This document shows positions 56,338 through 64,000 of a stretch of 64,000 nt of DNA, piece by piece. Origin of the DNA: Streptomyces olivaceoviridis (lineage in GTDB: Bacteria > Actinomycetota > Actinomycetes > Streptomycetales > Streptomycetaceae); NCBI RefSeq assembly GCF_014650115.1, contig NZ_BMUI01000002.1, positions 310,001-374,000 of the forward strand, in the 5' to 3' direction. Under the pieces are notes generated by a model. That model had not been told where the DNA came from and did not search any database. It worked only from the letters and a program-made list of their open reading frames with translations. Every line of letters starts with the position of its first letter. Position 1 is the first letter of the stretch. A program made the position numbers and the translations under genes.

Positions 56338-57156
56338 ATGACCACCGACGTCAGCAGCGCCCAGCCGCACAGGGGAGCGTCCGGCCGCACCGCGCGCGTG
56401 CCGAAGTACTACCGGATCAAGCAGCAGCTGCTCTCCATGGCCGAGGCGCTGCAACCCGGTTCGGCCATGCCCGCGGAACGTCTGCTCGCCGTCCGGTTCG
56501 ACACCTCGCGGACCACCGTCCGGCAGGCGCTCCAGGAACTCGTGGGCGAGGGCCGGCTCGACCGGATCCAGGGCAAGGGCACCTTCGTCGCCCAGCCCAA
56601 GCTGTACCGCACACTGCACCTCACGTCCCACACCGAGGACATGAGGGCCCAGGGCCTCACGCCCGCCTCGCAGACGCTCGACATCGGGGAGGTCCCGGCG
56701 GACGAGAAGCTGGCGGGCCTGCTGGACATCGGGATCGGCGAGAAGGTGCTGCGCATCGAGCGGCTGCGGCTGGCCAGCGGCGACCCGATGGCGATCGAGA
56801 CGACCCATCTGTCCGTACGCCGCTTCCCCGGACTGCGCCGGTCCCTTGCCACTTACCCGTCGCTCTACACGGCGCTCGCCGAGGTGTACGGCGTCCATCT
56901 CGCCGAGGCCGACGAGACCATCGAGACCTCGCTGTCGACCCCGCGCGAGGCACAACTGCTCGGCACCGACGTCGGGCTGCCGATGCTGCTGCTGTCCCGG
57001 CACTCGCGGGACGCGGCGGGCACTCCGGTGGAGTGGGTGCGCTCGGTGTACCGGGGTTCCCGCTACAAGTTCGTCGCCGCCCTGCGCCGGCCGGGCGCCC
57101 CGGTGGTCCGGCGCAGGACGGCTCCGCCGGACCCGGACGGGACCGGCCGCGCCTGA
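56338..57156 (+). CDS. DasR-like GntR/HutC-family transcriptional regulator
   Basis: 272 residues. The winged HTH ([15 protein letters not shown] ... [30 protein letters not shown]) and the UTRA effector domain ([38 protein letters not shown]) read very close to DasR as I recall it. That includes MTTDVSSA at the start and TEDMRAQGL. DasR senses glucosamine-6-phosphate and GlcNAc-6-phosphate and represses chitin and aminosugar genes and antibiotic pathways. It is divergent from the DasA-like operon with matching operators between. The C-terminus has a ~20-residue Pro/Arg extension. It could be DasR itself or a paralogue. The ATG follows GGGAAGG. Confidence 0.85.
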   Translation: MTTDVSSAQPHRGASGRTARVPKYYRIKQQLLSMAEALQPGSAMPAERLLAVRFDTSRTTVRQALQELVGEGRLDRIQGKGTFVAQPKLYRTLHLTSHTEDMRAQGLTPASQTLDIGEVPADEKLAGLLDIGIGEKVLRIERLRLASGDPMAIETTHLSVRRFPGLRRSLATYPSLYTALAEVYGVHLAEADETIETSLSTPREAQLLGTDVGLPMLLLSRHSRDAAGTPVEWVRSVYRGSRYKFVAALRRPGAPVVRRRTAPPDPDGTGRA

Positions 57157-57175
57157 CGGGACGCCGCGCCCGGCG

Positions 57176-57676
<501 letters not shown>

Positions 57677-57750
57677 TCACCCCATCGGTGGCGCGTCATG
57701 AAACCGAACGGGCCAGGTCACGCGGGTCGCCGCCGGAGGGCGCCGGGCGA

Positions 57751-58149
57751 CTACGGCAGTACGGCGAACCCGTCCAGCTCCACCAGCGCCCGCTCGTCCC
57801 ACAGCCGTACGACCTCCACGACGGCCATCGCCGGGTAGTCGCGGCCCGCCGACTCCCGCCAGATCCGGCCGAGTTGCCGTGCGTGGGCGCGGTACGCGGC
57901 GACGTCCGTGGCGTAGACGGTGACCCGGGCGAGGTCGGCGGGGGTGCCGCCGGCCGCGCGCAGGGCGGTGAGGAGGTTGCCGAGGGCCTTCGCGAACTGC
58001 TCGGGCAGCGTGTCACCGGTGATCTTGCCGTCGGCGTCCAGCGCGGTCTGCCCGGCGAGGAACACCACGCGGGAGCCGGCCGCGACGACGGCGTGCGAGA
58101 AGCCCGTGGGCGGGGACAGCCCGGGCGGGTTGACGCGTTCGGTCGTCAC
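57751..58149 (-). CDS. RidA family protein (reactive enamine/imine deaminase)
   Basis: 132 residues with the RidA/YjgF pattern: SHAVVAAGSRVVFLAGQTALDADGKI, the helix LGNLLTALRAAGGTPADLARVTVY, and AMAVVEVVRLWDERALVELDGFAV. The usual Arg of the IxxRxxVEV active site is not obvious, so the activity may differ from classical 2-iminopropionate hydrolysis. It might process an enamine formed during ring breakdown. GTG start at 58147-58149 with GAAGGAGG upstream, overlapping the stop of the acyl-CoA dehydrogenase gene, so it belongs to the aromatic-CoA operon. Confidence 0.85.
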   Translation of the reverse strand: MTTERVNPPGLSPPTGFSHAVVAAGSRVVFLAGQTALDADGKITGDTLPEQFAKALGNLLTALRAAGGTPADLARVTVYATDVAAYRAHARQLGRIWRESAGRDYPAMAVVEVVRLWDERALVELDGFAVLP

Positions 58150-59276
58150 CGTGCCTCCTTCTGTGCCGTGGTGTACAACTCCTTGGCGATGATGCCGCGT
58201 TGGACCTCGCTGGCGCCCTCGTAGATGCGGGGCGCGCGCACCTCGCGGTAGAGGTGTTCGAGGAGGTGGCCACGGCGCAGGGCGCGGGCGCCGTGCAGTT
58301 GGACGGCGGTGTCGACGACGTACTGCGCGGTCTCGGTGGCGAGCAGCTTGGCCATCGCGGCGCGCCGGGGCACGTCGGCGGCCCCGGCGTCGTACGCCGC
58401 CGCCGCCGCGTACACCATGAGCCGGGCCGCCTCGGTGCGCAGGGCCATCTCGGCGACCTGGTGGGACACGGCCTGAAGGTCCATCAGCCTGCCGTGGAAG
58501 GCCTCGCGCCGGCTGGTGTGGTCCACGGTGGCGTCCAGCGCGGCCTGGGCCATGCCGACCGCGAAGGCGCCGACGCTGGGGCGGAAGAGGTTGAGGGTGC
58601 CCATGGCGACGGCGAAGCCGCGGTCGGGCTCGCCGAGCAGATCGGCGGCGGTGACGGGCACGGCGTCGAAGTCGAGGGCGCCGATGGGGTGCGGCGAGAT
58701 CATCTCCAGCGGGTCGCCGGTGAGTCCGGGCCGGTCGGCGGGGACGAGGAAGGCGCTCACCCCACGGGCGCCGGCGCCGGGCGTGGTGCGGGCGAAGACG
58801 GTGTAGAAGTCGGCCTCGGGGGCGTTGGAGATCCAGCACTTGGCGCCGGTGAGCCGCCAGCCGTCGCCGTCCGGCTCGGCAGCGAGGGTGAGCGCCGCCG
58901 CGTCCGAGCCGGCGCCGGGCTCGCTGAGCGCGAAGGCGGCGACCGCGCTGCCGTCGGCGACCCGCGGCAGCCAGCGCTCCCGCTGGGCGGGGGTGCCGTG
59001 GGCGTGCACCGGGTGGGCGCCGAGCCCCTGGAGGGCGAGGGCGGTCTCGGCCTCGGTGCAGGACCGGGCCAGGGACTCCCGCATCAGGCACAGGTCCAGC
59101 GCACCGGAGTCGAACAGTCGCGCGAGCAGGCCGAGCCGGCCGAGTTCGGCGAGGAGCGGCCGGTTGACGCGGCCGGGTTCCCCTCGAACGGCGACCGGGC
59201 GCAGCCGTCCGGCGGCCAGCTCGCGCAGCTCGGCGCACCAGGCGGTCTGCTCCGGTCCGAGTGAGAATACGGACAC
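58146..59276 (-). CDS. Acyl-CoA dehydrogenase
   Basis: 376 residues with all three domains: ALSEPGAGSDAAAL and WRLTGAKCWISNA for flavin and substrate binding, and the C-terminal helical region with IYEGASEVQRGIIAKEL, holding the catalytic Glu. It oxidises an acyl-CoA with transfer of electrons to ETF. In this setting it could act on an alicyclic or ring-cleaved CoA ester from 2-aminobenzoate or benzoate. GTG start at 59274-59276 with GGAGG 7-8 nt ahead. It is divergent from the CoA-ligase gene, 208 bp away. Confidence 0.88.
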   Translation of the reverse strand: MSVFSLGPEQTAWCAELRELAAGRLRPVAVRGEPGRVNRPLLAELGRLGLLARLFDSGALDLCLMRESLARSCTEAETALALQGLGAHPVHAHGTPAQRERWLPRVADGSAVAAFALSEPGAGSDAAALTLAAEPDGDGWRLTGAKCWISNAPEADFYTVFARTTPGAGARGVSAFLVPADRPGLTGDPLEMISPHPIGALDFDAVPVTAADLLGEPDRGFAVAMGTLNLFRPSVGAFAVGMAQAALDATVDHTSRREAFHGRLMDLQAVSHQVAEMALRTEAARLMVYAAAAAYDAGAADVPRRAAMAKLLATETAQYVVDTAVQLHGARALRRGHLLEHLYREVRAPRIYEGASEVQRGIIAKELYTTAQKEAR

Positions 59277-59484
59277 AGCCGGTCCTCCCTCCGGGGCGGG
59301 CCCGTGGCCGTCCCCACGCCCTTCCCTACCCACCTCGTGACGTTATCGCGCACAGTTGACTGCCGTCACCAACACGATACGCTGGGGGTCCCCCCTCCGG
59401 GGGAGCGCGAGCCCACCAGGAAGCCCGTTCGGACATCCGTCCCGGATGTCGCGGACCTCTGTCACGGCAAGGGGGCGGACCGCC
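59277..59484. promoter_or_regulatory. Divergent promoter region of the aromatic-CoA gene block
   Basis: These 208 bp contain a possible plus-strand promoter (TTGACT at 59356-59361, TACGCT at 59378-59383, 16-nt spacer) and a GGGGG/CCCCC hairpin near 59384-59402. The PaaX-type regulator encoded downstream is the likely controller, but I could not define its operator. Confidence 0.4.
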
Positions 59485-61077
59485 ATGCATCGCTCGGCCC
59501 ACGTCGACACCTTCGCGCGCGACCATCTGCCCCCGCCGCACGAATGGCCCGAGCTGCGGTTCGACCTGCCGGAGCTGCGGTACCCCGACCGGCTCAACTG
59601 CGCCGCCGAACTCCTGGACCACGCCGACCCGGCCCGCCCGGTGTTCCACACCCCGGACGGCCCCACCTGGACCTACGGGGAGCTGCGCGCGCGGGTCGAC
59701 CGCATCGCGCACGTGCTCACCGGCACCCTGGGCGTGGTCCCGGGCAACCGGGTGCTGCTGCGCGGCCCGACCACGCCCTGGCTCGCCGCCTGCTGGCTGG
59801 CCGTGCTGAAGGCGGGCGCGGTCGCGGTCACCGTGCTGGCCCAGCAGCGCCCGTACGAGCTGGCGACCCTGTGCGAGATCGCCCGGGTCGGGCACGCGCT
59901 GTGCGACATCCGCGTGGTGGACGACCTGGCGAAGGCCGCGGTACCCGGGCTGCGGATCACGACGTACGGCGGTGACACCCCCGACGACCTGCTGCGCCGG
60001 CCGGCCCCCGCCGCCCCCTACCCGGCGGTCGACACCGCCTCCGACGATGTCGCCCTGATCGCGTTCACCTCGGGCACGACGGGTCGCCCGAAAGGGTGCA
60101 TGCACTTCCACCGGGATGTGCTGGCGATAGCCGACACGTTCTCACGGCACGTGGTGCGCCCCCGGGGGGACGACGTCTTCACCGGCAGTCCCCCGCTGGG
60201 CTTCACCTTCGGCCTCGGCGGGCTGGTGGTCTTCCCGCTGCGGGCCGGCGCCAGCGCCCTGCTCCTGGAACAGGCGGGTCCCCGGCAACTGCTCCCCGCG
60301 ATAGCCGAGCACCGCGTCTCCGTCCTCTTCACCGCGCCGACCGCCTACCGCACCATGCTGGAGGAGCTGGACACGTACGACGTCTCGTCCCTGCGGCGCT
60401 GTGTGTCGGCCGGCGAGAACCTGCCGACGGCCACCTGGCGGGCCTGGCACGAGCGCACGGGCCTGCGCGTCATCAACGGCATCGGCGCCACGGAACTGCT
60501 GCACATCTTCGTCTCCGCCGCCGACGAGCGGATCCGGCCCGGGACCACGGGCCTGCCGGTGCCGGGATGGCAGGCGCGCGTCCAGGACGCCGACGGCAGG
60601 CCGGTACCCGACGGCGAGCCCGGCCTGCTGGCCGTACGCGGCCCGGTCGGCTGCCGTTACCTCGCCGATCCCCGGCAGCGGGACTACGTCCGAGGCGGCT
60701 GGAACATCACCGGCGACACCTACGTCCGCGACGCCGACGGCTACTTCCGCTACGTGGCCCGCGCCGACGACATGATCATCTCCGCCGGGTACAACATCGC
60801 GGGCCCGGAGGTGGAGGAGGCACTGCTGCGCCATCCGGACGTGACCGAGACGGCGGTCGTCGGCCGACCCGACGAGGCCCGCGGCCAGGTCGCGATCGCC
60901 TACACGGTGCTGCGCGCCGGGGCCCCGCGCGACGCGGCGGCGCTGCGCGCGTTCCTCACCTCCCAGCTGGCGCCCTACAAGTGCCCGCGCGAGTTCGTCT
61001 TCCTCGACGCGCTGCCCCGCACGGCCACCGGCAAGTTGCAGCGGTTCCGGCTGCGCACCGCGGGTGACCAGCAGTGA
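59485..61077 (+). CDS. AMP-dependent aryl-CoA ligase (2-aminobenzoate/benzoate-CoA ligase type)
   Basis: 530 residues, ANL superfamily. The ATP-binding loop IAFTSGTTGRPKGCMHFH, A5-type NGIGATELLHIF, A8 YFRYVARADDMIISAGYNI and the catalytic Lys in PRTATGKLQRF are all present. The short hinge and the GATELLHIF motif are typical of benzoate and 2-aminobenzoate-CoA ligases rather than fatty acyl-CoA synthetases. The FAD monooxygenase/OYE fusion encoded nearby points to 2-aminobenzoate (anthranilate) as substrate. I start at the ATG at 59485 with AAGGGGGCGG ahead; an in-frame upstream start at 59356 coincides with the promoter. Confidence 0.85.
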   Translation: MHRSAHVDTFARDHLPPPHEWPELRFDLPELRYPDRLNCAAELLDHADPARPVFHTPDGPTWTYGELRARVDRIAHVLTGTLGVVPGNRVLLRGPTTPWLAACWLAVLKAGAVAVTVLAQQRPYELATLCEIARVGHALCDIRVVDDLAKAAVPGLRITTYGGDTPDDLLRRPAPAAPYPAVDTASDDVALIAFTSGTTGRPKGCMHFHRDVLAIADTFSRHVVRPRGDDVFTGSPPLGFTFGLGGLVVFPLRAGASALLLEQAGPRQLLPAIAEHRVSVLFTAPTAYRTMLEELDTYDVSSLRRCVSAGENLPTATWRAWHERTGLRVINGIGATELLHIFVSAADERIRPGTTGLPVPGWQARVQDADGRPVPDGEPGLLAVRGPVGCRYLADPRQRDYVRGGWNITGDTYVRDADGYFRYVARADDMIISAGYNIAGPEVEEALLRHPDVTETAVVGRPDEARGQVAIAYTVLRAGAPRDAAALRAFLTSQLAPYKCPREFVFLDALPRTATGKLQRFRLRTAGDQQ

Positions 61078-61092
61078 TGACGACGACCTAAA

Positions 61093-61905
61093 ATGATCAA
61101 CGTGTCCGAGCAGCACGCCCCCAGGTCCCTCATCGTCACGCTCTACGGGGCGTACGGCCGCTACATGCCCGGCCCGGTGCCCGTCGCCGAGCTGATCCGG
61201 CTCCTGGCCGCGGTCGGCGTGGACGCTCCCTCCGTACGGTCCTCGGTGTCCCGGCTCAAACGGCGGGGTCTGCTGTCGCCGGCCCGCACCGAGTCCGGCG
61301 CCGCGGGATACGGACTCTCCGCCGAGGCACGGCAGTTGCTGGAGGACGGCGACCGGCGCATCTACGCCGGCGCGCCCGTCGCGGACGAGGGCTGGGTGCT
61401 CGCGGTGTTCTCGGTCCCGGAGTCGGAGCGGCAGAAGCGGCACGTGCTGCGCTCCCGGCTGGCCGGCCTGGGCTTCGGCACCGCGGCCCCGGGGGTGTGG
61501 ATCGCCCCGGCCCGGCTGTACGAGGAGACGGAACACACCCTGCGGCGGCTGCGCCTGGACGCGTACGTGGACTTCTTCCGCGGCGAACACCTGGGCTTCG
61601 CGGCCACGGCCGAGGCGGTGGGCCGCTGGTGGGACCTGGCCGCGATCGCCAAGGAGCACGAACGTTTCCTGGACGCGCACGCGCCCGTGCTCCAGACCTG
61701 GGAACGGCGGCCGGACACCCCGCCCCAGGAGGCGTACCACGACTACCTCCTCGCCCTCGACTCCTGGCGCCACCTCCCCTACACCGACCCGGGCCTGCCC
61801 ACCCACCTCCTCCCGGCGAACTGGCCGGGCGTCCGCTCGGCCCAGGTCTTCCGCCGCCTGCACGAACGGCTGCGCGACGCGGGCGCGGAGTTCGCGGGGC
61901 TGTGA
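61093..61905 (+). CDS. PaaX family transcriptional regulator
   Basis: 270 residues. The N-terminal HTH reads RSLIVTLYGAYGR ... VPVAELIRLLAAVGVDAPSVRSSVSRLKRRGLL, the PaaX recognition region. The central domain (WVLAVFSVPESERQKRHVLRSRLAGLGFG) and C-terminal PaaX domain follow (AYHDYLLALDSWRHLPYTDPGLP, the usual FL..DPxLPxxLLPxxWPG ending). PaaX proteins repress aryl-CoA degradation genes and release DNA when the aryl-CoA appears. It sits 15 nt after the CoA ligase gene, so the ligase product is the likely inducer. Start at 61093, ATG. Confidence 0.88.
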   Translation: MINVSEQHAPRSLIVTLYGAYGRYMPGPVPVAELIRLLAAVGVDAPSVRSSVSRLKRRGLLSPARTESGAAGYGLSAEARQLLEDGDRRIYAGAPVADEGWVLAVFSVPESERQKRHVLRSRLAGLGFGTAAPGVWIAPARLYEETEHTLRRLRLDAYVDFFRGEHLGFAATAEAVGRWWDLAAIAKEHERFLDAHAPVLQTWERRPDTPPQEAYHDYLLALDSWRHLPYTDPGLPTHLLPANWPGVRSAQVFRRLHERLRDAGAEFAGL

Positions 61906-61918
61906 CCCCGCTGCGTGC

Positions 61919-64000
61919 CTAGCGGTCGAGGCTGAGGGAGAGCCGGGGGCGTGGGGCGTCCGTGCGGCCGGTGCGCGGGCGCCGGCTGCCCGCGCGGTAG
62001 GGGGCGGGCCAGAGAGCGCCGGGTCCCTCGTAGCCCTGTTCGGCCGCCGCGTGCAGGGTCCAGTGCGGGTCGTACAGGTGCGGCCGGGCCAGCGCGCACA
62101 GGTCGACGCGGCCCGCCAGGATCAGCGAGTTGACGTCGTCCCACGAGGAGATCGCGCCGACCGCGATCACCGGGACGCGGACCTCCTGCCGGATCCGGTC
62201 GGCGAACGGGGTCTGGTACGACCGCCCGAACTCCGGCCGCTCCTCGGCCACCACCTGCCCGGTCGAGACGTCGATGGCGTCGGCGCCGTGCACGGCGAAG
62301 GCGCGGGCGATCTCGACGGCGTCCTCGGCGGTCGTGCCGCCGTCCGCCCAGTCGGTCGCCGAGATCCGGACGGTCATCGGCCGCTCGGCCGGCCACACCG
62401 CGCGGACGGCGTCGAAGACCTCCAGCGGGAACCGCAGCCGCTTGTCCAGGGAGCCGCCGTAGGCGTCGGTGCGGTGGTTGGTGAGCGGGGAGAGGAAGCC
62501 GGAGAGCAGATAGCCGTGGGCGCAGTGCAGTTCGAGCAGGTCGAAGCCGGCCCGGGCGGCCCGCCAGGCGGCTGCCGCGAACTGCTCGCGGATGTCGGTG
62601 AGCTGGGCGCGGGAGAGTTGGCGCGGGATCTGGCTGCCCGGCTTGTACGGCAGCGGGGAGGGGGCGAGGACGGGCCAGTTGCCGCTGGGCAGCGGCTCGT
62701 CGATGCCCTCCCACATCAGCTTCGTGGAGCCCTTGCGGCCGGAGTGCCCGAGCTGTACGCCGATCGCGGCGCCCGGGGCCTGGCGGTGCACGAAGTCGGT
62801 GACGCGCCGCCACGCCTCGGCCTGCCGCCCGGCGTAGAGGCCGGCGCAGCCGGGGGTGATCCGGCCCTCCTCGCTGACGCACGCCATCTCGGTCATCACG
62901 AGGCCGGCCCCGCCGAGGGCCCGTGCGCCCAGGTGGACGAGGTGGAAGTCGCCGGGGACCCCGTCGGTGGCGGAGTACATGTCCATCGGTGAGACGACGA
63001 CCCGGTTGCGCAGGGTCAGGCCGCGCAGCCGGAACGGCGTGAACATCGGGGGCGTGCCGGGCGGGCAGCCGAACTCGCGCTCCACGGCCGCGGTGAAGCG
63101 GGCGTCGCGCAGCCGGAGGTTGTCGTGGGTGACCCGGCGGCTGCGGGTGAGCAGGTTGAAGGCGAACTGGCGGGGCGGCTGGCCCAGGTACAGCCGCAGG
63201 TTCTCGAACCACTCCAGGCTGGCCCGGGCGGCCCGCTGGGTGGAGGCGACGACCGGCTTGCGCTCCTCCTCGTAGGCCGCCAGCGCGCCGGGCACGTCCG
63301 GCTGTTCCGTCAGGCAGGCGGCCAGGGCGAGGGCGTCCTCGACGGCGAGCTTGGTGCCGGAGCCGATGGAGAAGTGGGCGGTGTGGGCGGCGTCGCCGAG
63401 GAGGACGACGTTGCCGTGCGACCAGCGGTCGTTGACCACGGTACGGAAGGTGGTCCAGGCGGACTTGTTGGAGCGCAGGGGGCGTCCGCCGAGCGCGTCG
63501 GCGAAGACCTTGGCGCAGCGTTCGACGGACTCCTGGGGGGTGAGTGCGTCGTATCCCGCCGCCCGCCAGACCTCCTCGCGCATCTCGATGATGACGGTGG
63601 ACGAATCCGCCGCGTAGGGGTAGCCGTGCAGTTGCATCACGCCGTGTTCGGTCTCGGCGATCTCGAAGCGGAAGGCGTCGAAGGGGAAGTCGGCGGCGAG
63701 CCAGATGTAGCGGCAGCGGTGTTCGGTCACCTGGGGGCGGAACACGGTCGAGTAGGTCTCGCGGGTGGTGCTGTGGACACCGTCGGCGGCGATGACGAGG
63801 TCGTGGTCCTCCGAGAGCCGGTCGACGGGCGGCGCCTCGGTGGAGAACCGCAGTTCCACGCCCAGGGAGCGGCAGCGGGTGTGCAGGATCTCCAGCAGCC
63901 GGTGCCGGCCGAGCGCGGCGAATCCGTGGCCGCCGGAGCGGTGCCGTATGCCGCGGCGCACGATGTCGATGTCGTCCCAGCGCACGAAGTCGCGCCGCAG
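61919..64000 (-). CDS. FAD monooxygenase/old-yellow-enzyme fusion, 2-aminobenzoyl-CoA (anthraniloyl-CoA) monooxygenase/reductase type, 5' end missing
   Basis: 694 codons are in the window and the gene continues past the right edge. The first ~310 residues visible are the later part of a class A flavin monooxygenase (VIAADGVHSTTRE; GD motif VVLLGDAAHTAHFSIGSGTKLAVEDAL). After ~residue 330 an OYE domain begins (FTPFRLRGLTLRNRVVVSPMDMYSA, HSGRKGS, ELHCAHGYLLSGFLSPLTNHRTDAYGGS, VPVIAVGAISSW). This fused architecture is that of 2-aminobenzoyl-CoA monooxygenase/reductase and salicylyl-CoA 5-hydroxylase. It hydroxylates and then reduces the aromatic ring without ring-cleaving dioxygenase chemistry. 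It fits the CoA ligase, dehydrogenase and PaaX genes beside it. The N-terminal FAD-binding GxGxxG lies outside the window. Confidence 0.88.
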   Translation of the reverse strand: MRRDFVRWDDIDIVRRGIRHRSGGHGFAALGRHRLLEILHTRCRSLGVELRFSTEAPPVDRLSEDHDLVIAADGVHSTTRETYSTVFRPQVTEHRCRYIWLAADFPFDAFRFEIAETEHGVMQLHGYPYAADSSTVIIEMREEVWRAAGYDALTPQESVERCAKVFADALGGRPLRSNKSAWTTFRTVVNDRWSHGNVVLLGDAAHTAHFSIGSGTKLAVEDALALAACLTEQPDVPGALAAYEEERKPVVASTQRAARASLEWFENLRLYLGQPPRQFAFNLLTRSRRVTHDNLRLRDARFTAAVEREFGCPPGTPPMFTPFRLRGLTLRNRVVVSPMDMYSATDGVPGDFHLVHLGARALGGAGLVMTEMACVSEEGRITPGCAGLYAGRQAEAWRRVTDFVHRQAPGAAIGVQLGHSGRKGSTKLMWEGIDEPLPSGNWPVLAPSPLPYKPGSQIPRQLSRAQLTDIREQFAAAAWRAARAGFDLLELHCAHGYLLSGFLSPLTNHRTDAYGGSLDKRLRFPLEVFDAVRAVWPAERPMTVRISATDWADGGTTAEDAVEIARAFAVHGADAIDVSTGQVVAEERPEFGRSYQTPFADRIRQEVRVPVIAVGAISSWDDVNSLILAGRVDLCALARPHLYDPHWTLHAAAEQGYEGPGALWPAPYRAGSRRPRTGRTDAPRPRLSLSLDR

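Overview
The window is a stretch of high-GC actinobacterial chromosome and almost certainly comes from a Streptomyces. The signs are very high GC at third codon positions, frequent GTG starts, GGAGG-type ribosome sites, lipoprotein and secreted glycosidase genes, and DasR, HspR and TamR-type operators. From memory, the gene order xylG-xylF-rok7B7-ngcG-ngcF-ngcE, and further on the aconitase gene next to an HTH-MurA gene, matches the S. coelicolor SCO6010-SCO5998 region. The window therefore looks like a conserved chromosomal backbone broken up by accessory blocks.

Layout. 1-6.4 kb: end of a xylose ABC transporter operon, the ROK regulator, and an NgcEFG N-acetylglucosamine/chitobiose transporter, all on the minus strand. 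6.7-17.3 kb: two large secreted GH92 alpha-mannosidases on either side of a STAND (NB-ARC) ATPase with TPRs and a nuclease-like N-terminus; both mannosidase genes carry the same GACAACGTTGTC-type operator. 18-21.3 kb: a heat-shock operon (PH-like hypothetical gene, HAIR operator, degenerate J-domain protein, DnaK, GrpE), followed by about 900 bp of repeat-rich non-coding DNA. 22.2-24.9 kb: a membrane sensor/SpoIIE phosphatase/kinase protein. 25-29.8 kb: aconitase and an XRE-MurA fusion, divergently transcribed.

30-36.6 kb is a conflict/defence island. It holds an EACC1 adaptor followed 6 nt later by a 1300-residue caspase-SF1 helicase-nuclease-like protein, a Beta-family protein, and the remains of a TIGR02680 (Wadjet-like) SMC ATPase joined directly to a truncated flavoprotein gene. 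36.9-45.9 kb is a small NRPS cluster: a carrier-protein/hexapeptide-acyltransferase membrane protein resembling the back half of Pls/PosA synthetases, an A-T-TE NRPS, a SyrP-like dioxygenase, and SbnB plus SbnA for L-2,3-diaminopropionate. It meets head-on a tightly coupled five-gene minus-strand operon (PhyH dioxygenase, DUF6271-like protein, PLP decarboxylase, GNAT, MFS exporter).

51.3-57.2 kb is a Das-type chitobiose/GlcNAc uptake operon (substrate-binding protein, two permeases, GH3 hexosaminidase) with a divergent DasR-like GntR regulator and three dre-like operators between them. A further dre-like site lies in front of ngcE, so aminosugar uptake in the window appears to be controlled by one type of regulator at two loci. 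57.2-64 kb holds a secreted small protein and an aromatic-CoA catabolic block (RidA, acyl-CoA dehydrogenase, 2-aminobenzoate/benzoate-CoA ligase, PaaX regulator, and a partial FAD-monooxygenase/old-yellow-enzyme fusion), consistent with aerobic 2-aminobenzoyl-CoA breakdown.

Identifications rest on reading motifs and on recalled family knowledge; no database search was run. The best candidates for new biology are the EACC1-caspase-helicase pair, the NB-ARC/TPR nuclease-like protein, and the split Pls-like/diaminopropionate cluster.
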